Origin: Nereida sp. MMG025 | Lineage (GTDB): Bacteria; Pseudomonadota; Alphaproteobacteria; Rhodobacterales; Rhodobacteraceae | Assembly: GCF_021654165.1 (NCBI RefSeq) | Contig: NZ_JAKFZN010000001.1 | Coordinates: 682,001-746,000 of the forward strand | DNA length: 64,000 nt | Reading direction: 5' to 3' | Shown here: piece after piece, positions 18,366-27,991 of the stretch | Layout: each line of letters starts with the position of its first letter | Numbering within the stretch: the first letter of the stretch is position 1 | Notes under the pieces: model-generated | Told to the model about the DNA's origin: nothing | The model's input: the letters and a program-made list of their open reading frames with translations, nothing else | Databases searched by the model: none | Translations under genes and position numbers: made by a program

Positions 18366-19568
18366 ATGGAAAAGACACAGACTGATATTCTGATTTCAGG
18401 CGGCGGTGTTGCGGGTATGACGGCCGCCGCGGCCTTTGGCACGGCGGGGTTCAACGTCATCTGCGTAGACCCCACCCCGCCCATCACAGAACGCGACGCG
18501 GATGGCAGCGATTTGCGATCCACAGCATTTCTGCAACCGTCCCGGGACTTTCTGGAAGATGCGGGCATCTGGTCCAAACTGGATGCGCACGCTAGCCCTT
18601 TGCAGACAATGCGCATTGTCGATGCGGGCGGCGTCGTTAACGAACCGCGATTGACGCGCGATTTTGATGCCTCCGATATCTCGGAGCGCCCGTTCGGGTG
18701 GAACCTGCCCAACTGGCTGTTGCGTCGCGAAATGGTCGCGCGTTTGAAAGAACTGCCAAACGTCGATTTTCGGCCAGGTGTGGGCACCGCAAGCGTTCTG
18801 ACCCGACAAACCGAAGCCCGCGTCAGCCTGAGCGATGGGACATTGGTTTCGGCGCGCATGATCATTGCCGCTGACGGACGAAACAGCCCTGTGCGCCGCG
18901 CGCTTGGTATTGGCGCAAAAACCACACGTTACGGGCAGAAGGCGCTGGCGTTCGCGGTCACGCACCCCATCCCGCACGATGGTGTCAGCACAGAAATTCA
19001 CCGCTCTGGCGGGCCCTTCACCTTGGTTCCGTTGCCCGACTACAATGGTAAACCGTCCAGTGCGATTGTCTGGATGGAGCGCGGCCCCGAAGCCAGGCGC
19101 CTTTATGAACTGGATGCAACCGCCTTTAACGAGGCGATTTCGGAGCGGTCATGCCATCTCTTTGGGCCCCTCACGCTTGCCAGTCGGCGCACCATCTGGC
19201 CGATTATCAGCCAGATCAGCGATAGCTTTTACGGCGAACGCACCGCCCTGATCGCAGAGGCCGCGCATGTGGTCCCCCCCATCGGTGCGCAAGGCCTGAA
19301 CATGTCCATTGGTGATATGCGGGCCCTGTTGGATCTGGCGCAGGCAGCGCCTGACAGCCTTGGCAGTCCGAAAATGCTTGCAGCTTATGAACGCAAACGC
19401 AAAGCCGAGGTGCATGCACGCGTGGCAGGCGTGAACCTGTTGAACCGTGCGTCCATGATGGGCGAACAACCCCTGCGTGATCTGCGTGCTGCGGGCGTGT
19501 CTGCCCTGTATTCAATGGCACCTGTGCGCAAGACGTTGATGCAGCTTGGTCTTGGTGCGCGTGGGTAG
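18366..19568 (+). CDS. UbiH/UbiF-type FAD-dependent hydroxylase
   Basis: This 400-residue flavoprotein monooxygenase probably hydroxylates the ubiquinone ring. It has the Rossmann motif ILISGGGVAGM near the N-terminus, the FAD-binding segment IIAADGRNSPVRRALG, and near the C-terminus AHVVPPIGAQGLNMSIGD, the second flavin-binding signature of the UbiH/Coq6 family. The ATG at 18366 is chosen from family alignment by eye; a GTG at 18318 with GGAAGAAG upstream would add 16 residues. Which ring position it hydroxylates is not clear. Confidence 0.85.
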   Translation: MEKTQTDILISGGGVAGMTAAAAFGTAGFNVICVDPTPPITERDADGSDLRSTAFLQPSRDFLEDAGIWSKLDAHASPLQTMRIVDAGGVVNEPRLTRDFDASDISERPFGWNLPNWLLRREMVARLKELPNVDFRPGVGTASVLTRQTEARVSLSDGTLVSARMIIAADGRNSPVRRALGIGAKTTRYGQKALAFAVTHPIPHDGVSTEIHRSGGPFTLVPLPDYNGKPSSAIVWMERGPEARRLYELDATAFNEAISERSCHLFGPLTLASRRTIWPIISQISDSFYGERTALIAEAAHVVPPIGAQGLNMSIGDMRALLDLAQAAPDSLGSPKMLAAYERKRKAEVHARVAGVNLLNRASMMGEQPLRDLRAAGVSALYSMAPVRKTLMQLGLGARG

Positions 19569-19574
19569 CCGCGA

Positions 19575-20702
19575 CTAAAGAACCTCGTCCACCACCTTTT
19601 GAAGCCGCGCAACCGCTGCGGGCACGTCATAGAGCTTGTCCAATCCGAACAAGCCGATACGGAATGTGCGAAATGCTTCTGGTTCATCACATTGCAGCGG
19701 CACACCTGCAGCGATCTGCATGCCAAGCGATTTGAACTTGGCCCCCGACTGCACATCAGGGTCATCGGTGTAGGATACAACCACCCCGGGCGCACCGAAC
19801 CCTTCTGCCGCAACAGATTTCATACCTTTTTCAGCCATCATTTTTCGGACTGCCGCGCCCAACGCCCATTGGGCGGCTTCGAGCTTGTCAAAGCCGAAGT
19901 CCTTGGTTTCAAGCATGGTATCGCGAAACGCGCGCAACGCATCCGTGGGCATAGTCGCATGATAGGCATGACCGCCATCTTCATAGGTCCGCATGATGCC
20001 GTGCCACTTTTTCAGATCGATTGCGAAACTGCTGGATTGGGTCTGCTCCATACGGTCGACGGCGCGTTGCGATAGCATCACCAAGCCAGCCGATGGCGTC
20101 GAGGACCATCCTTTTTGCGGGGCACTGATCAACACATCCACGCCCGTTTTGGCCATATCCACCCACGCACAGCCCGACGCAATGCAATCAAGAACCATAA
20201 TCGCGCCAACCTCATGGGCGGCCGTTGCAAGTGCTGCGATATAGTCATCTGGAAGGATCACGCCGGCGCTGGTTTCGACGTGCGGTGCAAAAACCACATC
20301 TGGTTTTGCGTCTCTAATCTGCGCTGTCACCTCATCGATCGGCGCTGGCGCAAACGGCGATTGCGTCTCATTGCCCTGCATGCGCGCCTTGATCACTGTT
20401 GTGTCGCGCGTAAACAGGCCCGCTTCAAAAATCTGGCTCCACCGATACGAAAACCAGCCGTTGCGCACGACCAGCGCATGGGCATCATTGCCGAACTGAC
20501 GCGCGACAGCTTCCATCGCATAGGTCCCGCCGCCAGGAATAATGGCCACATGGTCGGCGTGATAGACCTCTTTAAGCATACCGCCGATATCGCGCATCAC
20601 ATCGCCAAAAACGGCCGACATATGGTTCAGCGAACGGTCTGTAAAAACGACCGAATATTCAAGCAATCCGTCGGGGTCGATATCGTGCAAAAGTGCGGCC
20701 AT
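19575..20702 (-). CDS. Class V PLP-dependent aminotransferase
   Basis: This 375-residue fold-type I enzyme resembles the alanine-glyoxylate/serine-glyoxylate aminotransferase group. The PLP lysine lies in SAPQKGWSSTPSAG, preceded by the Asp in VLDCIASG, and IIPGGGTYAMEA is the phosphate-binding segment. The ATG at 20702 has AAGGA upstream. Two Lrp/AsnC regulator genes follow immediately upstream on the same strand, suggesting amino-acid-responsive control. The substrate is not certain. Confidence 0.85.
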   Translation of the reverse strand: MAALLHDIDPDGLLEYSVVFTDRSLNHMSAVFGDVMRDIGGMLKEVYHADHVAIIPGGGTYAMEAVARQFGNDAHALVVRNGWFSYRWSQIFEAGLFTRDTTVIKARMQGNETQSPFAPAPIDEVTAQIRDAKPDVVFAPHVETSAGVILPDDYIAALATAAHEVGAIMVLDCIASGCAWVDMAKTGVDVLISAPQKGWSSTPSAGLVMLSQRAVDRMEQTQSSSFAIDLKKWHGIMRTYEDGGHAYHATMPTDALRAFRDTMLETKDFGFDKLEAAQWALGAAVRKMMAEKGMKSVAAEGFGAPGVVVSYTDDPDVQSGAKFKSLGMQIAAGVPLQCDEPEAFRTFRIGLFGLDKLYDVPAAVARLQKVVDEVL

Positions 20703-20762
20703 GAGAGGGTCCTTCCAAAAACGTCCCCAATCGTTAGGAGAGCCTTGGGCACATTGCAAAGT

Positions 20763-21227
20763 CTATTTTGGTATACCAAGCGGGCCGTCCAACCGTTCTT
20801 CCGACAAAAGCACATTGGCCTCGACCTGTCCTGCCCCGGGCAAGGTCATAATGCGACGCCGCAAAATACGTTCAAAATCCGACAGATCGCGCGCCACAAC
20901 GCGCAAGCGATAGTCGTAAAGGCCAAGCACATGCTCAACGGTTTGCACCTCTGGGATCGCGGTCACAGCGCGTTCAAAATCCTCAAGGCTGACACGCCCT
21001 TTTGTGGCAAGTTTGACGCCCAGAAAAACCGTAACACCAAAGCCCAGTTTCTCGGCATCCAGTTTAAGGCGCCGCCCCTTGATGACACCAGCCGCTTGCA
21101 ACTTTTGAATACGCCGCCACGTCGCGGGTTGGCTTAGGCCAAGTTTGCGCCCCACCCGCCCTGCGGATTGTGCGGCATCCGCATGCAGCGCCTTGAGGAT
21201 CGCCATATCGATTGCGTCCCATGTCAT
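20763..21227 (-). CDS. Lrp/AsnC-family regulator (distal of two)
   Basis: This 154-residue regulator has an N-terminal winged helix (about 1-60: AIDMAILKALHADAAQSAGRVGRKLGLSQ in part) and a C-terminal RAM ligand-binding domain with a DYRLRVVARDLSDFERI segment. Its start overlaps the stop of the next upstream lrp gene by four bases, so the two are translationally coupled. It lies directly upstream of the aminotransferase gene. Confidence 0.9.
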   Translation of the reverse strand: MTWDAIDMAILKALHADAAQSAGRVGRKLGLSQPATWRRIQKLQAAGVIKGRRLKLDAEKLGFGVTVFLGVKLATKGRVSLEDFERAVTAIPEVQTVEHVLGLYDYRLRVVARDLSDFERILRRRIMTLPGAGQVEANVLLSEERLDGPLGIPK

Positions 21228-21688
21228 ACGGGCAAGACCTGGCTGTCTTTGACCGTGCTGACCAACATCAACGCTTCGATATCAGAAATATGGGGCAAGG
21301 TCAGAATGCGGTCGCGATACAGCGCGTGATAATGCGGCATGTCGCGTGCAACGAGCGATAGGCGCACATCGACCTGCCCTAAAAAGGTTTGCACCTCGAT
21401 CACCTCAGGCACCTTGCGGGCTGCGGCGATAAATTCATCAAAGGCGCGCGCTTGGGTTTTGTCCAATGTGACACGCAAAGATACAGCAACCGCAAACCCG
21501 AGGGCCGCCCAATCAATCACGGCTTCCTGGCCGCGATAGATGCCACTGGCTTGCAGCTTTTCCAAACGTCGGGTTGTCTTGGCCGCGCTCAACGACACCT
21601 GATCGGCAAGCTCTGCCATCGACAGGCTTGGATTTTGCTGTAGCCTGCGCAGAATACGGCGATCATCATCATCAAGCATGATTTTCAC
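21224..21688 (-). CDS. Lrp/AsnC-family regulator (proximal of two)
   Basis: This 154-residue regulator is a paralogue of its neighbour, with the same helix-turn-helix plus RAM layout (LDDDDRRILRRLQQNP; VRLSLVARDMPHYH). Lrp proteins assemble as octamers or hetero-oligomers and respond to amino acids. The gene is divergent from ilvC across a 130-base region containing a 7-base inverted repeat, so it may control ilvC as well as itself. Confidence 0.9.
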   Translation of the reverse strand: MKIMLDDDDRRILRRLQQNPSLSMAELADQVSLSAAKTTRRLEKLQASGIYRGQEAVIDWAALGFAVAVSLRVTLDKTQARAFDEFIAAARKVPEVIEVQTFLGQVDVRLSLVARDMPHYHALYRDRILTLPHISDIEALMLVSTVKDSQVLPV

Positions 21689-21709
21689 TATATATCACTA
21701 TATGGCAAA

Positions 21710-21761
21710 TAGAAATGACTATATTTCTAGAATTAACAACGATCTTGACCTCATATTTCTA
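21710..21761. promoter_or_regulatory. Inverted repeat and extra half-site between lrp and ilvC
   Basis: TAGAAAT at 21710-21716 and ATTTCTA at 21723-21729 form a perfect 7-base dyad with a 6-base spacer. A third copy of ATTTCTA lies at 21755-21761, exactly 32 bases (about three helical turns) from the second. This phasing suits Lrp-type binding. Confidence 0.5.
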
Positions 21762-21776
21762 TCGCTCACCCCCTAA

Positions 21777-22841
<1,065 letters not shown>

Positions 22842-22865
22842 GGCTGTTTTCACCGTCGCATGATC

Positions 22866-22891
22866 GGGCGTCCCCGCGGGGACGCCCTTTT
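22866..22891 (+). terminator. Intrinsic terminator of ilvC
   Basis: GGGCGTCCCC and GGGGACGCCC form a strong stem (22866-22887) followed by TTTT, 25 bases after the ilvC stop codon. Confidence 0.88.
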
Positions 22892-22921
22892 ACGTTTTGT
22901 TAAGGTTTATGAAGGACTTAC

Positions 22922-23824
22922 ATGGACACCCAACCCACATTGAACAACTGGCTGTCGATCCTCGCGCTTGGCGTGATCTGGGGCGGCACCTTCATGGTGG
23001 TTTCCATTGCGCTGGAAGGCTACGGGCCACTGACGGTAGCCTGCGCGCGCACAACGCTTGGGGCGATTGCACTCTTAAGCTTGATGAAAGCGATGGGGCG
23101 TCAGTGGCCCGACTGGTCACCGCGACTGATCAAATTCCTGATCGTCATTGGTGCGCTGAACACCGCGCTGCCTTTCGCGCTTTTGTCTTGGGGCCAGCAA
23201 TATGTGCCATCTGCTTTTGCCGGTATTTCGATGGCCGCCCTGCCCCTGTTCGTCTTACCGCTGGCGCATTTTTTCAGCGATGAAAAGATGAGCGGCCGCA
23301 AGCTGGTTGGTGTGTGTCTGGGCTTTACAGGCGCCTTGGTTCTGATCGGCCCGGGCGTTTTGCGTATTGGCACCGGGTGGGAACCTTTGGGGCAGATCGC
23401 CTGTGTCGCCGCGGCGCTGTCTTATGCGGTCTCCAGCGTGATGACACGCACCTGCCCGCCGATTGACAGCGTGGTAATGGCCGCCCTGACCCTTGTCGTT
23501 GGCTCGGTCTGCCTGATCCCCGCGATGCTGTATTTTGAAGGTATCCCCGAGTGGACAGGCACCCGCGCGGCGTGGGCGATCTTGTTTCTCGGCTTTGTGC
23601 CGACCGCCTTTGCAAACCTGTTGCGCGTTGCAACCATCCGCACGGCAGGATCGGTTTTTATGACCTTGGTCAACTACCAAGTGCCGCTTTGGTCCATGCT
23701 GTTCGGCGCATGGATCTTGTCAGAGGATCTGCCGTGGCGTTTCTTTGCAGCCTTGGCCCTGATCCTGACAGGATTGGCCATCAGCCAGTGGTTGAGCCTC
23801 AAAAAGCTGTTTGTGCGGGGTTAA
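22922..23824 (+). CDS. DMT-superfamily transporter (EamA, first copy)
   Basis: This 300-residue inner-membrane protein has ten hydrophobic helices and two EamA repeats (about 10-140 and 155-295). The motifs LGVIWGGTF at the start and [20 protein letters not shown] in the second repeat are typical. EamA members export amino acids or other metabolites; the substrate is unknown. Its 3' end overlaps glmM on the opposite strand by four bases. Confidence 0.85.
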   Translation: MDTQPTLNNWLSILALGVIWGGTFMVVSIALEGYGPLTVACARTTLGAIALLSLMKAMGRQWPDWSPRLIKFLIVIGALNTALPFALLSWGQQYVPSAFAGISMAALPLFVLPLAHFFSDEKMSGRKLVGVCLGFTGALVLIGPGVLRIGTGWEPLGQIACVAAALSYAVSSVMTRTCPPIDSVVMAALTLVVGSVCLIPAMLYFEGIPEWTGTRAAWAILFLGFVPTAFANLLRVATIRTAGSVFMTLVNYQVPLWSMLFGAWILSEDLPWRFFAALALILTGLAISQWLSLKKLFVRG

Positions 23825-25158
23825 ACCGCCGCTTCAACCTCGGCCACGATCCCATCGACCACCTGCTGCAAAAGCGCCTCGTCCTCGCATTCGGCCATAA
23901 CACGGACCAAAGGCTCGGTCCCTGACTTGCGGATCAGCAAGCGCCCTTTGCCGGTCAAATCCGCTTCGGCCTGTGCGATGGCAGCTGTCACATTCGCGGC
24001 CTCCATCGGGTCTTTGCCAGCGGTGAAACGCACGTTTTTTAAAAGCTGCGGGACTGTTTCAAAGCTGTGGGTCAACTCGGATGCACGTTTATCGCCACGC
24101 ACCATTTCACCCAAAAACTGCAGCCCTGCCAAAAGACCATCGCCCGTTGTGGCGTAATCGGTCATGACGATATGGCCAGACTGTTCGCCACCCAAGTTCC
24201 ATCCACTGCGCCGCATTGCTTCAACCACATGGCGGTCCCCAACCTTGGTGCGTTCCAGATGCAGGCCTTTGCTTTGCATGAAGCGTTCCAGACCCAGGTT
24301 TGACATCACCGTCGCCACCAGCGTGCCGCCTTGCAGCCGCCCGTCAGCGGCCCATGCGCTTGCCATAAGGGCCATCAACTGATCGCCGTCGGCCACCTTA
24401 CCTGTTTCATCAATGATCATCACGCGGTCGGCATCACCGTCCAGACAAATGCCAACATCCGCGCCATGGGCAACCACAGCTTCTTGTGCAGCGGCGGTAT
24501 TGGTTGAGCCACATCCTTCGTTGATGTTTTGACCGTTGGGCGCAACGCCCATCGCCATCACCGTGGCCCCCAGTTCCCACAGGATTTCAGGGGCGGCGCG
24601 GTGGGCCGCACCATTGGCGCAATCCACGACGACTTTCAGACCTTGCAACGAAATCCCCGAAAGCGAGGCTTTCACGCGTTCGCCATAGCGAAACCGCCCG
24701 TCATCAATACGTTTGGCACGCCCGATGTTTTCGGCCTGTGCAGGCGATGTCCCCTCATGCACCAGACGTTCAATTTCGGCTTCGGCCTCATCAGACAGCT
24801 TGAAGCCATCGGGACCAAAAAGCTTGATACCGTTGTCATGATGCGGGTTGTGGCTGGCGCTGATCATCACGCCGACATCGGCGCGCATGGATTTTGTCAG
24901 CATTCCAACCGCAGGCGTTGGCACGGGCCCAAGCAAAAAGACATCCATACCCGTGCTGGTAAACCCTGCCGTCAACGCGTTTTCAAACATATACCCGGAT
25001 AGACGCGTATCCTTGCCAATCACAACGCGGTGGCGCTGCTGATCGCGGCGAAAATAACGCCCCGCCGCCGCACCCAGTTTGAGCGCCATTTCCACGGTCA
25101 TCGGATATTGGTTTGCCGTGCCACGCACGCCATCGGTGCCAAAGAGTTTCGGTGCCAT
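23821..25158 (-). CDS. glmM: Phosphoglucosamine mutase
   Basis: This 445-residue enzyme converts glucosamine-6-phosphate to glucosamine-1-phosphate on the way to UDP-GlcNAc, peptidoglycan and LPS. The active-site phosphoserine loop [13 protein letters not shown] is at about residue 100, the metal loop DGDADR at about 243, and the sugar-binding GEQSGH near 325; the phosphate-binding [12 protein letters not shown] is near the C-terminus. It follows folP by 14 bases, so folB-folP-glmM is likely one operon. Confidence 0.96.
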   Translation of the reverse strand: MAPKLFGTDGVRGTANQYPMTVEMALKLGAAAGRYFRRDQQRHRVVIGKDTRLSGYMFENALTAGFTSTGMDVFLLGPVPTPAVGMLTKSMRADVGVMISASHNPHHDNGIKLFGPDGFKLSDEAEAEIERLVHEGTSPAQAENIGRAKRIDDGRFRYGERVKASLSGISLQGLKVVVDCANGAAHRAAPEILWELGATVMAMGVAPNGQNINEGCGSTNTAAAQEAVVAHGADVGICLDGDADRVMIIDETGKVADGDQLMALMASAWAADGRLQGGTLVATVMSNLGLERFMQSKGLHLERTKVGDRHVVEAMRRSGWNLGGEQSGHIVMTDYATTGDGLLAGLQFLGEMVRGDKRASELTHSFETVPQLLKNVRFTAGKDPMEAANVTAAIAQAEADLTGKGRLLIRKSGTEPLVRVMAECEDEALLQQVVDGIVAEVEAAV

Positions 25159-25172
25159 TTATGTCCCTGCTT

Positions 25173-26168
25173 TCAAAGCGTGTCTGCCAAAAGGAAGGCT
25201 TGTTTTGTGTGTTTGATATCATGAACGCGCGTAATCTGAACCCCTTGCCGGCGCCCGTCCAACGCCACCGCAATAGATCCGCCCAAACGATCCTGCGCAT
25301 CAGGGGCGTCGCCAATCGTGCCAATGAACCTTTTGCGCGATGCCCCGAGAAGGATTGGGCAGCCAAGCGCGTGCAAAAGGCTCAGACGGTGCAAAAGCGC
25401 AAGGTTATGGTCCAGCGTTTTGCCAAAGCCTATACCTGGGTCGATCACAATCTGATGGCGGTCAATGCCCGCAGCCACCGCCACCGCAATGCGTTCGGCC
25501 AAAAAGTCGTAAACATCCAACAGCACATCGTCATATTGTGGTGCGTTTTGCATCGTCGCAGGGTCGCCTTGGGCGTGCATGATACACACAGGCGTGCCGG
25601 AATTCGCCGCGACGGTGGCCAGATCGGGATCGAAGGTGAAGGCCGCCACATCGTTGATCAGATCGGCACCCGCATCCAGTGCGGCCTGCGCAACATCGGC
25701 TTTGCGGGTATCAATGCTGATGGGTGTTTTGGACTGCGCACGGATTGCTTTTATCACAGGGGCGGTGCGCGAAATCTCTTCATCGGCGGGGACGAAATCT
25801 GCGCCGGGCCGTGTGCTTTCGCCGCCGATATCAAGGATATCTGCGCCTTGTGTCGCCATGGCCAAGGCTTGGGCTTGGGCCGCGTCGGGTGCATTGAACA
25901 ACCCGCCGTCAGAAAAACTGTCGGGTGTGACGTTCAAAATACCCATCAAGTTCGGACGCGCCGTATCCAGCCCCGCGATGGCGGTGCGAGGGGATGTCAG
26001 AGGATCCAGCACCGTGGGGGGGGCGTCATTTGCAGATATAATTTCAGGTGCACGTCCGCGTTCCAACACCTCGACATGGGTAAACCAGCACCACCCACCC
26101 GCAAGGGTCAGCGCACCACGGGGGCGGGCAATATCGGTTTGGGGAATGGGCCTGTAATACTGCGTCAT
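25173..26168 (-). CDS. folP: Dihydropteroate synthase
   Basis: This 331-residue enzyme condenses p-aminobenzoate with dihydropterin pyrophosphate in folate synthesis, and is the sulfonamide target family. The signatures are GILNVTPDSFSDGG, IGGESTRPGA, the DLINDVA segment and the C-terminal RVHDI. About 60 N-terminal residues precede the TIM barrel, an alphaproteobacterial trait. It begins three bases after folB. Confidence 0.94.
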   Translation of the reverse strand: MTQYYRPIPQTDIARPRGALTLAGGWCWFTHVEVLERGRAPEIISANDAPPTVLDPLTSPRTAIAGLDTARPNLMGILNVTPDSFSDGGLFNAPDAAQAQALAMATQGADILDIGGESTRPGADFVPADEEISRTAPVIKAIRAQSKTPISIDTRKADVAQAALDAGADLINDVAAFTFDPDLATVAANSGTPVCIMHAQGDPATMQNAPQYDDVLLDVYDFLAERIAVAVAAGIDRHQIVIDPGIGFGKTLDHNLALLHRLSLLHALGCPILLGASRKRFIGTIGDAPDAQDRLGGSIAVALDGRRQGVQITRVHDIKHTKQAFLLADTL

Positions 26169-26171
26169 CTG

Positions 26172-27089
26172 TTAGAGAGTGGCAGATTGGCCATCGTGAT
26201 ACACGGTATGGAATTCCATAGCTTGTCCCGGTTGGGTCCCAATGCACAGCAATCCACTGGCGTCGATATGCCCTGCAAACCAAGCAACAAGGGCCATCGT
26301 ATCCGATGGTTGCGCGGAGGGGCCATCAACGGCGTCCAGCACGATTTTAGACGGCGCCCAAACCGCGATCTGGCCGTTTTTCATGGACCAATCAAGCTCG
26401 GTCATTGTGCCGACGACGACGCATCGTTTGTCGCGCCCTGCCAAAACCCATGCGTTTTGTTCTATTGCCAAAAGATCAATGCGGCGCTGCGCGGCTTGCA
26501 CCTGTGTTTGGGGTGCAGGCGTCTGCGATGGGCCAACACACAGAATGACAGGTGTTTCGTCGGCGGCCAATTGATCAATCCAACGCGGCAGATGATCAGA
26601 GTGGACCGCCGCGTTTGACAAAAACACCACACGCGGATGAACGGCGGTTTCCACGTCTTCGACCACGTGCAAGGGCCGCGAACGCACAATTTCCACGCCC
26701 AGTGCAAATGGACCGCGATCCAGTTTTTCAATGCGCACAAAGGTGCGCATGGCTTGGGGTTCCAACAAAATACGGTCTGCCACACGCTCGGCCAAAGTCT
26801 CCAGTAGATTGAGGCGTTCGGCGGCCAGTTCGGTGGCAATCGCTTCGGTGACCTTGTCATAAGACAAGATGCGATCAACATCGTCTAGGATGGGACCTTC
26901 CAGAGGGCGCACTTCAACAACCACATCGAAACGCACGCGCTGCGTTGTGCCACGTTCGGCCTGAAAGGCCCCGATTTCGACTTCGATCACATGATCGCGC
27001 ACGGAAATCCGATCCAGCGGATCACCGCTTTGAGTGGCTGCGGCACGCTCGGACGGATGGGCGAAAGCAAGGTGGATATCACTGGTCAT
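26172..27089 (-). CDS. folB: Dihydroneopterin aldolase with unrecognised C-terminal extension
   Basis: This 305-residue protein is far longer than a normal FolB of about 120 residues. Residues about 25-140 are the aldolase domain: catalytic-type Glu45 in AFQAERGTTQ, SYDKV, Glu97 in LLETLAERV, and Lys122 before GPFALGVEIVRSR. Residues about 141-305 form a separate alternating strand/helix region (VVFLSNAAVHSDHLPRW; VILCVGPSQTP; CVVVGTMTELDW) that I cannot assign. It probably supplies dihydroneopterin cleavage in folate synthesis; folP follows by three bases. Confidence 0.88.
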   Translation of the reverse strand: MTSDIHLAFAHPSERAAATQSGDPLDRISVRDHVIEVEIGAFQAERGTTQRVRFDVVVEVRPLEGPILDDVDRILSYDKVTEAIATELAAERLNLLETLAERVADRILLEPQAMRTFVRIEKLDRGPFALGVEIVRSRPLHVVEDVETAVHPRVVFLSNAAVHSDHLPRWIDQLAADETPVILCVGPSQTPAPQTQVQAAQRRIDLLAIEQNAWVLAGRDKRCVVVGTMTELDWSMKNGQIAVWAPSKIVLDAVDGPSAQPSDTMALVAWFAGHIDASGLLCIGTQPGQAMEFHTVYHDGQSATL

Positions 27090-27176
27090 GATGCTGGATT
27101 ATCCTAGCATAAACGCAGTTAACAGGGGAAAGCGCGGCGTCATACGCCACAAACACGACATCCCCGCGGTTGCGAT

Positions 27177-27839
27177 TTAGCTATATTGCTGACGGTAGAA
27201 GATGTGAAAGCCAATGGTGGCCGTGCGTGGGTAGACGCGGGCCCAACGCGGGTTCACGGCTTTGGTGTGGTAGTGTGTTGCACCATTGGTCAGTTTTGGT
27301 AGACCGCCGTCGATGGTCATCCGAGCAACTTTGCCCACGCGGGCGAAAGCCTTGGGTTCGCTGATGATCTCTTTCTTGCCATCACATGTGTAGGTGAACT
27401 GACAGGCAAATTTCTTGCCGGTGCCTTGGTTGATCACCCCGCAGATGGAGTTGGGATAATTGCGCGATTTCACACGGTTCATGATAACTTCGGCAACCGC
27501 AAACTGGCCTTTGACGCTTTCACCGCGCGCTTCGAAATAGAGGGCTTCGGCCAGACAACGCCACTGCGCATCACCCGATGCTTTGGGCTGTTTGGCCAAC
27601 CAAGCGCGATCATATTTGATGGCCTTGAAATTGCCGGGCCGTGTTTTTGGCAAAAGCGATGTTTTCGGCGCGGCCGTCAGACGGTCCAGACGGTCAGGAT
27701 CGACACTGCGCAAGGCTTTACGATCTGTTTCCAGCAAGGACACCAGCTGCGCGGACACGTTGGCAGACGTGACGTCGGCAGCAGACATCATTTGTGTCGC
27801 GCCGAACAGCGCCACAAAAGCAAAAATAATGCGACCCAT
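27177..27839 (-). CDS. SleB-type cell wall hydrolase
   Basis: This exported 220-residue protein has a signal peptide (residues 1-20, FVALFGATQMMSAAD) and a C-terminal hydrolase-2/SleB domain at about 95-220, with CLAEALYFEARGE holding the likely catalytic Glu, AVAEVIMNRV and YPNSICGVI. It probably cuts peptidoglycan in the periplasm. The ATG at 27839 is preferred: a longer reading frame to 28112 would run over the 3' end of the PPDK gene and lacks a signal sequence at its start. Confidence 0.85.
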   Translation of the reverse strand: MGRIIFAFVALFGATQMMSAADVTSANVSAQLVSLLETDRKALRSVDPDRLDRLTAAPKTSLLPKTRPGNFKAIKYDRAWLAKQPKASGDAQWRCLAEALYFEARGESVKGQFAVAEVIMNRVKSRNYPNSICGVINQGTGKKFACQFTYTCDGKKEIISEPKAFARVGKVARMTIDGGLPKLTNGATHYHTKAVNPRWARVYPRTATIGFHIFYRQQYS

Positions 27840-27991
27840 AATGGACCCCCAGTTTGTTCGCGACAGGCCCAACACCTGTTGCGAGGGGGCAGATAGTCTA
27901 TCTTGTCCAGAAAATCCAGCGTAGCCCCCGAACCGCGCCACTGGGACGCGGTTTCTTGGGGCATTGCGTGTGCTGTGCGCTACATGTGGCG

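Noticed and set aside
25113-26618. 501-codon open frame on the plus strand opposite folP and folB
   Set aside because: It is antisense to two clear folate genes, has no recognisable domain and a composition rich in Arg, Gly, His and Cys, typical of shadow frames in GC-rich DNA.
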